Shown: piece by piece, positions 7,799-15,844 of the stretch
Layout: each line of letters begins with the position of its first letter
Position numbering within the stretch: the stretch's first letter is position 1
Assembly (NCBI GenBank): GCA_902783345.1
Contig: CACZQI010000078.1
Location: forward strand, 1 to 31,624
Source of the DNA: an uncultured Erysipelotrichaceae bacterium
Lineage (GTDB): Bacteria > Bacillota_I > Bacilli_A > RF39 > UBA660
Length of the DNA: 31,624 bases
Direction of reading: 5' to 3'
The notes under the pieces: generated by a model
Databases searched by the model: none
The model's input: the letters and a program-made list of their open reading frames with translations, nothing else
What the model was told of the DNA's origin: nothing
Position numbers and translations under genes: made by a program

Positions 7799-9589
7799 CT
7801 ATAATCCTCCGCCACTACCAAATGAGTCTAATTCATCTGGAGTTAAAATTACATTTATTCTCATACGTCTAGAACCACATACAAATAATGCTTCTCCTTG
7901 ACTATAACCCTTAATACTCTCTTTTTCGTTTTCATTTAAATCAATAAGTTTTGATAAATCTTCAACTGCTTGTTTTCTTAAACCCATAACTAAATAGTAT
8001 GAGGCATTATCAAAGATTGCTTTACCATGAACAAAGACATTTTCGGCGGCAAAGTCAGTTGGCTGCTGCGTTATAATAATTGTTCCTGTATTATACTTAC
8101 GACTTCTTCTTTGTACTTGAGCTAAGAATTCAGCACCTAACTCATTTCTTGCACTAAGTAAAACATGTGCTTCATCAACATACATAACTGTATTAATAGC
8201 TTTATCTAAACATAATCCCCAAGCATATTTTAAGATATTAAAGAATAAGGCATTACGTATATTTTCATCACTATTCATAAGCTCACGAATATTGAAAACA
8301 ACAAAATTACTATCTGTATGAATAGTAGTATGACCATTAAAGTAATAACGAAGTTCTCCGATAAATGGTCTAACTCTAAGTTCTAAACGTTCCATAACAT
8401 CTTTTTCTCTTGTTGCTTCTGGCATTGATAAAAGGCGTCCTTTAATAGTTGAATATACATCATCAAAAGTTGGATAATCATTAGATGTAAATGAACTAAA
8501 ATCTGTTTCAAAATCAATTCCAAATCTTTTATAAGTATCTTGTACTACTTCACTAAACATTTGAAGAACATCATCTTCAATAGTTGGATAGTAATATTTC
8601 ATAAAGGCTTTTAAACTTTGAAGGGTTCTTGTTAGCACTGAGTGGCCAAGTCCACTTTTAACTTCATCTTCATCAGCATCAAAAACAACTTCAAGTGGAT
8701 TAATCATTCCAAATGTGCCACCTTTACCTAAATCGATAAAGTTACCATTAAAGTTCTTAACCATTTCTTCAAGTTCACCTTCAGGATCAATAGCGATAAT
8801 TTTACAATTATTTCTAATGTGGGTACGAAGCATTAATTTAGCAGCTGTACTTTTACCTGAACCAGATGTACCTAAAATTATAAGGTTAGCATTATTACGA
8901 TTATGTTCTTTTCTTATTTGATATAAGAATTGATTGAATAAGACAACACCACCAGAAAAATCTACTCCTAAAAGCGTTGCACTACCAGGATCTTTAATAC
9001 TATCAAAAACAAATGGATACATAGCCGCAATAGTTGGACTTGGAATAGGTGTTCCAATTCGCTCTTCTACATCTTGTTTAGGGAATATTGGTATCATTGA
9101 TTTTAAAACTTTTTCTTGTTCAAACATCATTGGAATACCACGCATACCCATTGCATCTAAATAATTTCTAACTTGAAGTTTTTTATTCTCTAATTCTTCT
9201 TTAGTATCACCTGTTATCATAACATGCATTTGAAAATCAAAGATTTTTGATTGTGTAGCTGCAAGCATTTGCACAAAACTCTCTAATGATTCATAATCTT
9301 GTCTAATTCTTTCTTGAATAGTACGATCATGTTCATTTTGATATCTTTGTTTCAAATCAGCAATTTCTTTATTAATCATTCTACTCATTGTAGAAAAATT
9401 TATTGGAATATGTTTAACAACTATTTTAACTCCTGGAATATTTGTTACATTTGCTAAAAATCCCGGACCAATTATTTTAGGGAAACTTATGATAGTTAAA
9501 ATAGTAGCATATTTATCACTAATCATAAAGTCATTAATACCAAAATTCATTCCCTTAGGAGCGATTTCACTTTTAAATGTATTAGACAT
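7799..9589 (-). CDS. VirB4-type T4SS ATPase, motor part
   Basis: A 596-residue cytosolic ATPase. Walker A is GTSGSGKST (about 240-248), followed by KIIAIDPEGE; Walker B is TVMYVDEAH (about 467-475), followed by the TIIITQQPTDF motif. This order is characteristic of VirB4/TraE-family ATPases (HerA/FtsK superfamily), which power channel assembly and transport. The N-terminal portion of a normal VirB4 is missing here and is encoded by the immediately upstream gene; the two overlap by 8 bases in different frames. The ATG (9587-9589) has its own GGTGATG site 4 nt before it, inside the end of the upstream gene. That indicates a true separate start and not a frameshift error. Confidence 0.94.
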   Translation of the reverse strand: MSNTFKSEIAPKGMNFGINDFMISDKYATILTIISFPKIIGPGFLANVTNIPGVKIVVKHIPINFSTMSRMINKEIADLKQRYQNEHDRTIQERIRQDYESLESFVQMLAATQSKIFDFQMHVMITGDTKEELENKKLQVRNYLDAMGMRGIPMMFEQEKVLKSMIPIFPKQDVEERIGTPIPSPTIAAMYPFVFDSIKDPGSATLLGVDFSGGVVLFNQFLYQIRKEHNRNNANLIILGTSGSGKSTAAKLMLRTHIRNNCKIIAIDPEGELEEMVKNFNGNFIDLGKGGTFGMINPLEVVFDADEDEVKSGLGHSVLTRTLQSLKAFMKYYYPTIEDDVLQMFSEVVQDTYKRFGIDFETDFSSFTSNDYPTFDDVYSTIKGRLLSMPEATREKDVMERLELRVRPFIGELRYYFNGHTTIHTDSNFVVFNIRELMNSDENIRNALFFNILKYAWGLCLDKAINTVMYVDEAHVLLSARNELGAEFLAQVQRRSRKYNTGTIIITQQPTDFAAENVFVHGKAIFDNASYYLVMGLRKQAVEDLSKLIDLNENEKESIKGYSQGEALFVCGSRRMRINVILTPDELDSFGSGGGL

Positions 9590-10139
9590 TTGACATCACC
9601 GTCCCAAATTCATTTTTTGCGCCCCCATTTAAGAAATTTTGTAATAAGAATTTCAAATCATCATCACTAGTTTGTCTACTAACTAAACCAAGACTTGCTA
9701 AATTTGAAATTAAAGTTTGAATTCTCTTTTGACAAATTTCTAATTTTTTATCTCTAAACATAATAAAGTATTCGGTATCAACAACATTCATTGACGTTGT
9801 CATAAAACTTTCGGCTTTATTAATATCTTGACTAATTAATTTTCGCACAGCCTGACTTGGGGCATTATCAAATTGTAATTGTAACTCTGACATATATAAA
9901 TTAATATCAACTGGCCTGTCTGCTACAATTAACCAGAATTCATAATCAATTGAGTTATAAAAATTTCTAAAATTAAATATTATATTATTTTGTGTTTGTT
10001 GATCCAAGATAAAAATATTTTTAGGTTCAACTTTAATACCTGTAACATACCAATTATTATCAAGAACCATCATTCCATTTTGAATACTCTTAACGGGAAC
10101 CCAATCTTCACTATATTTACTTTGTGTCGTCTTTGCCAT
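9582..10139 (-). CDS. VirB4 N-terminal domain as a separate protein (TraC-like)
   Basis: A 185-residue protein without membrane segments. It starts with a beta-rich segment (VPVKSIQNGMMVLDNNWYV) of the kind found at the N-terminus of VirB4/TraC ATPases, where this domain docks on the VirB3/PrgI membrane component. It is encoded between the PrgI/VirB3-like gene (23-base overlap) and the ATPase part (8-base overlap), exactly where the VirB4 N-terminus would be if the gene were whole. The family relation is inferred from position and general pattern; no catalytic motif is expected. The ATG has an upstream AAGGATGGAG site inside the preceding gene. The two halves probably assemble into one functional VirB4. 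Confidence 0.8.
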   Translation of the reverse strand: MAKTTQSKYSEDWVPVKSIQNGMMVLDNNWYVTGIKVEPKNIFILDQQTQNNIIFNFRNFYNSIDYEFWLIVADRPVDINLYMSELQLQFDNAPSQAVRKLISQDINKAESFMTTSMNVVDTEYFIMFRDKKLEICQKRIQTLISNLASLGLVSRQTSDDDLKFLLQNFLNGGAKNEFGTVMSNV

Positions 10140-10443
10140 AACTCATACTCCATCCTTTCCAATAATAAGTTCTTCTATTTGTAAAATATAAATATACATT
10201 TTTGATAAAGGTCCTAACATTATGTACATTAGGTAGCGGAATAACCAAAAACGAACACACTAGAACTGGTGCAAGTATTAGAATTACTTCTTTCATCGAA
10301 GTAGTACTAATATTTAGCATAATAAGTATTAATGTCGCAAGTATTCCAGAACCAAATATTATCAAATCAGTTTTATTAAATAAATTTAAATAAAGCATTG
10401 ATTTCTTAGAATTGGCTGGAATTAAATAATTATTATTGTTCAC
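10117..10443 (-). CDS. PrgI/VirB3-like T4SS membrane protein
   Basis: A 108-residue protein with two closely spaced hydrophobic segments (about 27-45 and 51-69), then a basic cytosolic C-terminal part with NVYLYFTNRRTYYWKGWS. Size, two-helix hairpin, the N-terminal segment before it (NYLIPANSKKSM), the aromatic-basic tail, and the position just before VirB4 all match the PrgI/VirB3 family. In T4SSs this small inner-membrane protein anchors VirB4. The start is GTG (10441-10443), supported by AGGAGG about 9 nt upstream; no ATG is available nearby. It overlaps the next gene by 23 bases, suggesting coupled translation. Confidence 0.85.
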   Translation of the reverse strand: MNNNNYLIPANSKKSMLYLNLFNKTDLIIFGSGILATLILIMLNISTTSMKEVILILAPVLVCSFLVIPLPNVHNVRTFIKNVYLYFTNRRTYYWKGWSMSYGKDDTK

Positions 10444-10462
10444 CTTTTTATTCCTCCTTTAT

Positions 10463-10876
10463 TTATCTAAGCACAGGATTAATATCTGCCCTTAAAGTAT
10501 ACTCAAGTGCTATTAGATAATTATTATAATAATCATCAATTGTTGCAGGAGATATTTTCATTCCTAACTTTACAGCATTAGTTTGATTTTGAATTAATAA
10601 TCTTTTCATATTAGTAATTCTTTCATTAAAGAAAGGCATGTCTACATCAGCAACATTTTCTTTAATATAATCAAAACGTTGACGATTATAATCATCATCT
10701 ATTTCTTTAATTATTGAATTAATATATGGTGATGAGCCTAATTTTCTTTTAGCATTCATTATTGCTTCTTCATGATATTTATCTATTAAAGATATATTAT
10801 TATCAATAGGATAATTTACCATGGTCAAAAACTCACTAACATATTGAAAGCAGAAATCGTAATCTAATTGACTCAT
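10463..10876 (-). CDS. small cytosolic protein of unknown function, coupled to VirB6
   Basis: A 137-residue soluble, mainly helical protein with no signal, membrane helix or recognised motif. Its ATG overlaps the TGA stop of the VirB6-like gene (ATGA at 10873-10876), and the PrgI-like gene follows after 19 bases, so it is part of the secretion operon. It may be a cytosolic partner of the long VirB6 tail or of the ATPases; that is inference from the tight coupling only. I do not recognise the family. Confidence 0.78.
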   Translation of the reverse strand: MSQLDYDFCFQYVSEFLTMVNYPIDNNISLIDKYHEEAIMNAKRKLGSSPYINSIIKEIDDDYNRQRFDYIKENVADVDMPFFNERITNMKRLLIQNQTNAVKLGMKISPATIDDYYNNYLIALEYTLRADINPVLR

Positions 10877-13503
10877 TTCTTATCACCATCCTTTTTAGCT
10901 CCGGTAGCATCTTGCATACGAGATATTCTATAATCGAATGGCCCACGGTTTTCAACTCTCTTAAGTCCTTTAAAGAAGCCCATTAGTCTATCAACATTCT
11001 CATCAGTATAATCTTCATCTAAAATAATTTTACCAACTTCATTTAAGGCTTCGACTAAATTAAAGTTAGGATCTTCTGCATCTTTAAATCCCGCTTCTTT
11101 AAAGATAATTCTTTGAGCAGATACAGGTATTTCGCTAAATTCTGATCTTATTTCTTTTAAGTTATTAACATAATAAGCGCGAACATCACTAGAATAATCT
11201 GTTAAGTTTTTCTTATATGCATCACGAATATTAGCCTTTTTCTCATCGCCTAATCGCTTAATTTCAGAAGCAAGTTCTTGTTTATTAATAGATTTTTGTA
11301 GCATTATATCATGAATTTGTAATCCAAATTCTGATTGACCAATATCTGTACTATATAAATCGGTTTCTTTTGTTCTTATTTCATTTATACGACTTTCAAT
11401 AGTAGCGTAATGGCTTTGATTTTCTGCTGATAAAGCATTAACTCGGTTTTGTAATTCTGTCTCAAAATTAATTTTTTGAGTTTCTAATTTACTTACTTCA
11501 TTGGTGTTAGCTAATATCTTATTATCAATTTCTTTTAAAGCCTCGGCTCTAGCTGTTGCTGTTAAAGTCGTATCATTTACAACAGCCTTACGTTTAGCTT
11601 CAAGCTCTTTAGCTTCAAAATCAAAACTTGCTTTTTTATAATCATAACTAGATTGAAATGATATTTTATCCTCAACAATAGATTTAATATCTTTTGGCGC
11701 ACTTTTTCTTACTACATTTTTATCATTTTCTATATTTTGTGCTTTAGTAGAAAAAGTTTGATAGTCAATATCAGTACCCACTAAGTTTCTTTGTTTTTCA
11801 AGCAATTCAAGATTTTGATTATTATAGTATTCTCTAATATGTTCTTCTTCTCTCATAGCTTGTTCTTTAATGCCTTTAACTCCGCTTTGAATTAATTCAG
11901 AATCTACAATATTAGCATGATGTTTTCTAAAGGTACCGGCTTTTTCCGCACTAACACTTGAAGTTGTATAGTTAATTCTATTACCTAAATAATTTCCTAC
12001 CCCACCTTGAGCATCAATAACTGCTTTTAAATCATTTGCTTTAGTTAATAATCTGGCACCAACACCTGGAATACTGCCAACAATAGCATTCTCTTTAGCA
12101 CGCTCTCTAAAGGCTTCTTTCTTATCTATTCTATTAGATGTAGCAACAGAAGATTTCTTTATCTCTTCTCCTAAATTTTCAATATTGCCACCACTATTTT
12201 TCCAACCACTATATCCACCATAAATTACACTAGAAGGTAAATTTCTTAAAGTACGACGGAATTGTTTACCTCTTTCTTCAAGTGGTCTTCTTGTATAAGT
12301 TCCATCTTCATTTCTCTTATTAAAGAAATTGAATGCTTCTCTTCCTAAATTTCTTCCAATTGTTCCAACTGCACCAGCAGCACGTCTACCATATTCATAA
12401 TTTTCACCATTAAGTTTTTTCTTAATGTTCCACTCAATATTACCAGCACCACCAGCAATATTTTTAAGTAATTTAGGTGCTTCTTTAGCAAAGGCTAAAA
12501 TACTTAAGATTAAAACTACCTCGGCTAAAATAGATACCATATTGACACCATATTTTTGGAATAATGTTCCAGCCGTAAAATAAGTTATAACTAAATCAAT
12601 AGTAAAAATGGCAAAATATATAATTGCAATTCTTACAAATAAGGATATATATGTATCTTTAATCTCTTTAAACCATTTATCAAATATTCCACCCGAAGGT
12701 TTCGTAATTCTAAGCATTATTGGAATTGGAGCAACTAACTGTAATACAGCAAGCTTAACGGCCCTTAATCCAACGTCTAAGGTAAATGAAGCAAATAAGT
12801 AAATTGCAATTATTCCGCATATTGTACTTACAATAAAGCGATATTTCATCTCTCCATCATATAGTTTATCTTTTAATTGTTCGCTTTCAATAAATTTACT
12901 AGGATTATTAGAGGCATTAGCATCATTTATCGCACTTAAATAAGTCTCACATACTGCAGGTGCATCATTATTAGTTTGACAATCTGCTTGTGAATACTCA
13001 GTTTCACCATCTTTTGATACTGGATGATAAAAAGCACTAAAAATAGTTGTTGAAATAATCGTACCTGAATTTTTTAAAGCTTCTCTACTATCTTCAACTT
13101 TTTGATTGTTAACACTTGTTCCACCTAAAACAATATTACCAATTACATTAGTTTCTAATACCCTATATTGAACTTGATACATCACATCATAAATTGTTGG
13201 AAGAAGGGCGATTACAACTAATGATATAACTGTATCTCTTATTATTTTAGTTGTATTATTATCTTTTCCACTTAATTTATCTGGATTAGCAATAAGGGCT
13301 AAAATGTTATAAGCAAAAACAAATAGCATCACTATACCAAATACAACATATATTCTTTCTGTAATTTGACCCATTCCATCAGTATCAAAAAGGTTAACTT
13401 CTGTTACCATAAAGAAAACTTGATATATAAATGAAACAAAGGCATAAACAATTTGGTCAATCATTAAGAATATTCCATTTACCGCTTTAGCAAGCCAGCT
13501 CAT
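10873..13503 (-). CDS. VirB6/TrbL-like channel protein with a long coiled-coil cytoplasmic tail
   Basis: An 876-residue polytopic protein. Hydrophobic helices lie at about 12-33, 50-73, 90-110, 222-242, 245-265, 286-310 and 321-340. A soluble loop (about 115-220) containing a Cys pair is presumably outside. The segment RAVKLAVLQLVAPIPIMLRI is typical of Gram-positive VirB6-like proteins, which form the inner-membrane translocation core. Residues about 350-876 are a hydrophilic tail. It is first Arg/Gly-rich, then dominated by long heptad-like stretches with many Glu, Lys, Leu and Ala (for example around 540-760), so it is likely coiled coil in the cytosol. GGAGG precedes the ATG, and the TGA stop overlaps the next start (ATGA). 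Gram-positive relatives can have C-terminal extensions, but 500 residues is long. Confidence 0.88.
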   Translation of the reverse strand: MSWLAKAVNGIFLMIDQIVYAFVSFIYQVFFMVTEVNLFDTDGMGQITERIYVVFGIVMLFVFAYNILALIANPDKLSGKDNNTTKIIRDTVISLVVIALLPTIYDVMYQVQYRVLETNVIGNIVLGGTSVNNQKVEDSREALKNSGTIISTTIFSAFYHPVSKDGETEYSQADCQTNNDAPAVCETYLSAINDANASNNPSKFIESEQLKDKLYDGEMKYRFIVSTICGIIAIYLFASFTLDVGLRAVKLAVLQLVAPIPIMLRITKPSGGIFDKWFKEIKDTYISLFVRIAIIYFAIFTIDLVITYFTAGTLFQKYGVNMVSILAEVVLILSILAFAKEAPKLLKNIAGGAGNIEWNIKKKLNGENYEYGRRAAGAVGTIGRNLGREAFNFFNKRNEDGTYTRRPLEERGKQFRRTLRNLPSSVIYGGYSGWKNSGGNIENLGEEIKKSSVATSNRIDKKEAFRERAKENAIVGSIPGVGARLLTKANDLKAVIDAQGGVGNYLGNRINYTTSSVSAEKAGTFRKHHANIVDSELIQSGVKGIKEQAMREEEHIREYYNNQNLELLEKQRNLVGTDIDYQTFSTKAQNIENDKNVVRKSAPKDIKSIVEDKISFQSSYDYKKASFDFEAKELEAKRKAVVNDTTLTATARAEALKEIDNKILANTNEVSKLETQKINFETELQNRVNALSAENQSHYATIESRINEIRTKETDLYSTDIGQSEFGLQIHDIMLQKSINKQELASEIKRLGDEKKANIRDAYKKNLTDYSSDVRAYYVNNLKEIRSEFSEIPVSAQRIIFKEAGFKDAEDPNFNLVEALNEVGKIILDEDYTDENVDRLMGFFKGLKRVENRGPFDYRISRMQDATGAKKDGDKK

Positions 13504-13528
13504 AACATTACCTCCAATCTATTTGTTA

Positions 13529-14455
13529 TTATAAACATAATCCATAAGTATCGCCTAATAATTTCAAAAGTAAATCTACTAGACTAGGCAAGAAAAATAA
13601 TATTGCCATTAAAATTATTCTTTTAATTAATCTACCATTACATTTTTTTAGTTGATCTGCATCTTTATTAATTACAGCAATTAAGTATTCATAAACAGAT
13701 AAACCCATAACCATAATAGGCGCAATAATTCTAAAGATTTTTAAGAAACTTCTTAAATCTTCACTAAAACTACCAATAACTCCTGAGCAATCATTATTTA
13801 TAATATTATAATCAATTTTAGCTGCTTCTCCATTATTAGATGATTGATTATTTTGATTATCAGGATGAGTTGAGTCTTTAATAGTTGCTGCCCCGCTGCA
13901 GCCAGTAGATGCACTCCATGAACAACCTAAAGCTTCACATTCCGTTTTTCCGCCACCGGAAATATTAACATTTTCACAAGCATCAGTACTTTGCCAACTA
14001 TTTAAAGAAACACAAGTATTATTTTGCATTTGGCAAGAACTAAAATGAGCACATAAATTAGTATTTGTTCCTATGTCTTCACAAGAATTTAAATATTTAG
14101 CATCATCACCATGACAATTATCATAATCAGCATTTAAAGGTGAATCTTTATAATACACTCTATATTTTAAATCAGCTGAATAAATATTATATTTACTACC
14201 AATACCTAAAAATCCTGAAGAACTTTTTTCATAACATTCAGTTAAACTAGTAGGTTTTTTATCATTTTTAAAGGTTTCAGAGCATTCTTTTCCACTACCT
14301 TTATTTGAAGAATCAGCAGTTTTTAACTGTCCCTTTACAATTTCCCATCTAGTACATTCAAAATATTTTTGCTTTGTAGTAAAAGCATCAACATCTATAC
14401 TTTTAAATATAAAGATATTAGTTAAAATAAATATATATATTAAAATTTTTTTCAT
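13529..14455 (-). CDS. Cys-rich surface protein with a C-terminal VirB2-like two-helix domain
   Basis: Start set at the ATG at 14453-14455, preceded by GAGG at 6 nt; an in-frame ATG 12 bases upstream lacks a site. 308 residues: signal peptide (1-24), then a secreted region of about 200 residues with 13 Cys residues. The C-terminal domain (about 223-304) holds two helices (242-263 and 279-300). This domain aligns by eye with the free VirB2-like protein encoded just upstream: both begin with a CS pair, then IF+I followed by PI.V, an AV, a KK-L..R turn, and a second helix with FF.P. It is therefore probably a pilin paralogue carrying a disulfide-bonded head. It leads the VirB6-VirD4 gene run, under a promoter embedded in the upstream terminator region. 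Confidence 0.82.
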   Translation of the reverse strand: MKKILIYIFILTNIFIFKSIDVDAFTTKQKYFECTRWEIVKGQLKTADSSNKGSGKECSETFKNDKKPTSLTECYEKSSSGFLGIGSKYNIYSADLKYRVYYKDSPLNADYDNCHGDDAKYLNSCEDIGTNTNLCAHFSSCQMQNNTCVSLNSWQSTDACENVNISGGGKTECEALGCSWSASTGCSGAATIKDSTHPDNQNNQSSNNGEAAKIDYNIINNDCSGVIGSFSEDLRSFLKIFRIIAPIMVMGLSVYEYLIAVINKDADQLKKCNGRLIKRIILMAILFFLPSLVDLLLKLLGDTYGLCL

Positions 14456-14496
14456 AAAATACCTCATTTATAAATATCCATAATTATACATAATAA

Positions 14497-14525
14497 ATTA
14501 TATCATAAAAAAAAACAACGGTAAA
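14497..14525 (-). promoter_or_regulatory. extended -10 promoter for the VirB6-VirD4 gene run
   Basis: On the minus strand, TTTACC (-35, 14520-14525), a 17-base spacer and TATAAT (-10, 14497-14502), with TG one base before the -10 (extended -10). The -35 lies in the loop of the terminator hairpin that follows the VirB2-like gene. It would start transcription about 35 bases before the Cys-rich VirB2-like gene. Seen directly as a motif match; activity is inferred. Confidence 0.55.
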
Positions 14526-14537
14526 GTTGTTTTTTTA
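14507..14537 (-). terminator. intrinsic terminator after the VirB2-like pilin gene
   Basis: Perfect inverted repeat: AAAAAAACAAC (14509-14519) and GTTGTTTTTTT (14526-14536) around the 6-base loop GGTAAA. On the minus strand the hairpin ends in a run of T. The GC-poor stem suggests partial termination, which would give more pilin mRNA than mRNA for the downstream machinery. Confidence 0.65.
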
Positions 14538-14545
14538 TTATTTTT

Positions 14546-14908
14546 CTAATTATCTGATGCTCTTTCAACAGCTGAAGTATCACAATTCCATGGACTTAAT
14601 ATGCATGTTTCACAATTTTTAAAGTTCATACTATTTTCCATACTACGATATGAAGAAACAGCTCTAAAAATCCACATTACAATTGTAGGTATAAAGAATA
14701 TTACAACACCTGCAATAGCTCTCCATAATAAACTTTTTACAGATTTTTTAATTTCATCATCTTTTGCAGCAGTAACTGCTTTACCAAAATCAAAAATTCC
14801 AAACGCAATTACTAAAATTGGGATTGCAATTTTAAAGATAGTTAAAACCCATCCTATTAATTGTAAAATTCCTGCAGCTTCACTACAAAAAGTACTTACA
14901 TCTACCAT
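14546..14908 (-). CDS. VirB2/TrbC-like two-helix pilin protein
   Basis: A 120-residue protein with two hydrophobic helices (about 17-42 and 63-88) joined by a short polar Lys/Asp loop (AAKDDEIKKSVKS). It has a short N-terminal stretch with one Cys and a Cys-containing C-terminal tail (NCETCILSPWNC). This hairpin layout is that of VirB2/TrbC-type major pilins or their Gram-positive counterparts; no classical long signal peptide is present. SD AAGGAG lies 8 nt before the ATG. It has its own consensus-like promoter and is followed by a hairpin terminator, consistent with high, separate expression as expected for a pilus subunit. A paralogous domain closes the next protein downstream. VirB2-like is well supported by topology and context but not by a motif search. 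Confidence 0.82.
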   Translation of the reverse strand: MVDVSTFCSEAAGILQLIGWVLTIFKIAIPILVIAFGIFDFGKAVTAAKDDEIKKSVKSLLWRAIAGVVIFFIPTIVMWIFRAVSSYRSMENSMNFKNCETCILSPWNCDTSAVERASDN

Positions 14909-14934
14909 ATCTTTCTCTCCTTACATCTATTAAA

Positions 14935-14963
14935 ATTTTATATTATTTTTTATATAAAGTCAA
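14935..14963 (-). promoter_or_regulatory. sigma-A type promoter of the VirB2-like gene
   Basis: Minus strand TTGACT (14958-14963), a spacer of exactly 17 bases, and TAAAAT (14935-14940), followed by AAGGAG and the ATG at 14908. This gap of about 105 bases is the only space between two otherwise tightly packed genes. Confidence 0.6.
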
Positions 14964-15013
14964 TATTTATATTAATAAAATACTTTTTCTATAAGTAAAA
15001 ATTAATTAAATAT

Positions 15014-15832
15014 TTATAAAACTTTTTTATTATCTACTTGTAATATATAAGATAAATTTTCTTTTTCACTAATTAAAAATTTTACGAGTTCAGTATCTCT
15101 ATAAGAGCCATTATTATACACCATCTGATTATTATTAGTGTAACTATTAAGTAAATATTTAAAAATTTCAGCATTTTTTTGTGAGTTTAAAATAATTGCA
15201 TAATATATATAGTCAAAACTTGTATCTGTCTTAGCACTAATTTTATTTTGAGCCCATTTAACTATTATATCAGCTATTTTACTTTTAGCATAACCAAATA
15301 AAGAAATCTCTGCTATAGCACTATCTAATAAAGCACATTGAACTTCCTTAGTTATTTCATTATAATCTACATCTTTCATAGATTCACGAGCTTTATTAGT
15401 ACTAGTAAAAACTTTTAAATCACCAGTTTTTAAATATCTAATTAAATCTACTCGGCCTATTCCATATCCTCTTTGTTCAAAAATAGTTTCAGTTGTTTTA
15501 TAGGCCTTTATTAATTTACCTAAATTGGACTCCTTTTCAGCATCATGCTTACCTTGGTAATTCGCATCCAATAAATCTTTAATCATCTTTTTCTGTAACA
15601 CTTCAATAGGCATATTCATTAAAATCGAATAAACATTAAGTGCTACTAAATCATTAGGATTAATATCATAATTATCTTTAACCCAATTAGTATAATTTAC
15701 AGGACCTGCCTCTGGTGGCCAAAAACCTATTTTACTAACTAAATCTTCATACTTTTCAGGATTATTGATTTTAACAACCATCATTAAAGCATTCATTCGC
15801 GCTTGAAATTCACTATAATCATTTTGCCCCAT
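15014..15832 (-). CDS. cytosolic protein of unknown function
   Basis: A 272-residue soluble protein, mostly helical by composition, with no signal, membrane helix or known motif. An aromatic-Pro segment (IGFWPPEAGPVNYTNWV, about 36-52) is distinctive. It follows the TadZ-like gene by 12 bases and is the last gene of the pilin-TadE-TadZ unit, before the promoter of the VirB2-like gene. By position it could be a cytosolic assembly factor; I cannot assign a family. Confidence 0.77.
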   Translation of the reverse strand: MGQNDYSEFQARMNALMMVVKINNPEKYEDLVSKIGFWPPEAGPVNYTNWVKDNYDINPNDLVALNVYSILMNMPIEVLQKKMIKDLLDANYQGKHDAEKESNLGKLIKAYKTTETIFEQRGYGIGRVDLIRYLKTGDLKVFTSTNKARESMKDVDYNEITKEVQCALLDSAIAEISLFGYAKSKIADIIVKWAQNKISAKTDTSFDYIYYAIILNSQKNAEIFKYLLNSYTNNNQMVYNNGSYRDTELVKFLISEKENLSYILQVDNKKVL

Positions 15833-15844
15833 ATTATCGCCTTT

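Noticed and set aside
8934..9164. Plus-strand frames inside VirB4, the LytM protein and VirB6 (for example 6139-6390, 8715-8921, 8934-9164, 12608-12802)
   Set aside because: Shadows of conserved minus-strand genes with no SD or recognisable product.
9582..9589. Frameshift or sequencing error splitting VirB4
   Set aside because: The second gene has a proper SD and ATG inside the first, as in other coupled genes of this operon.
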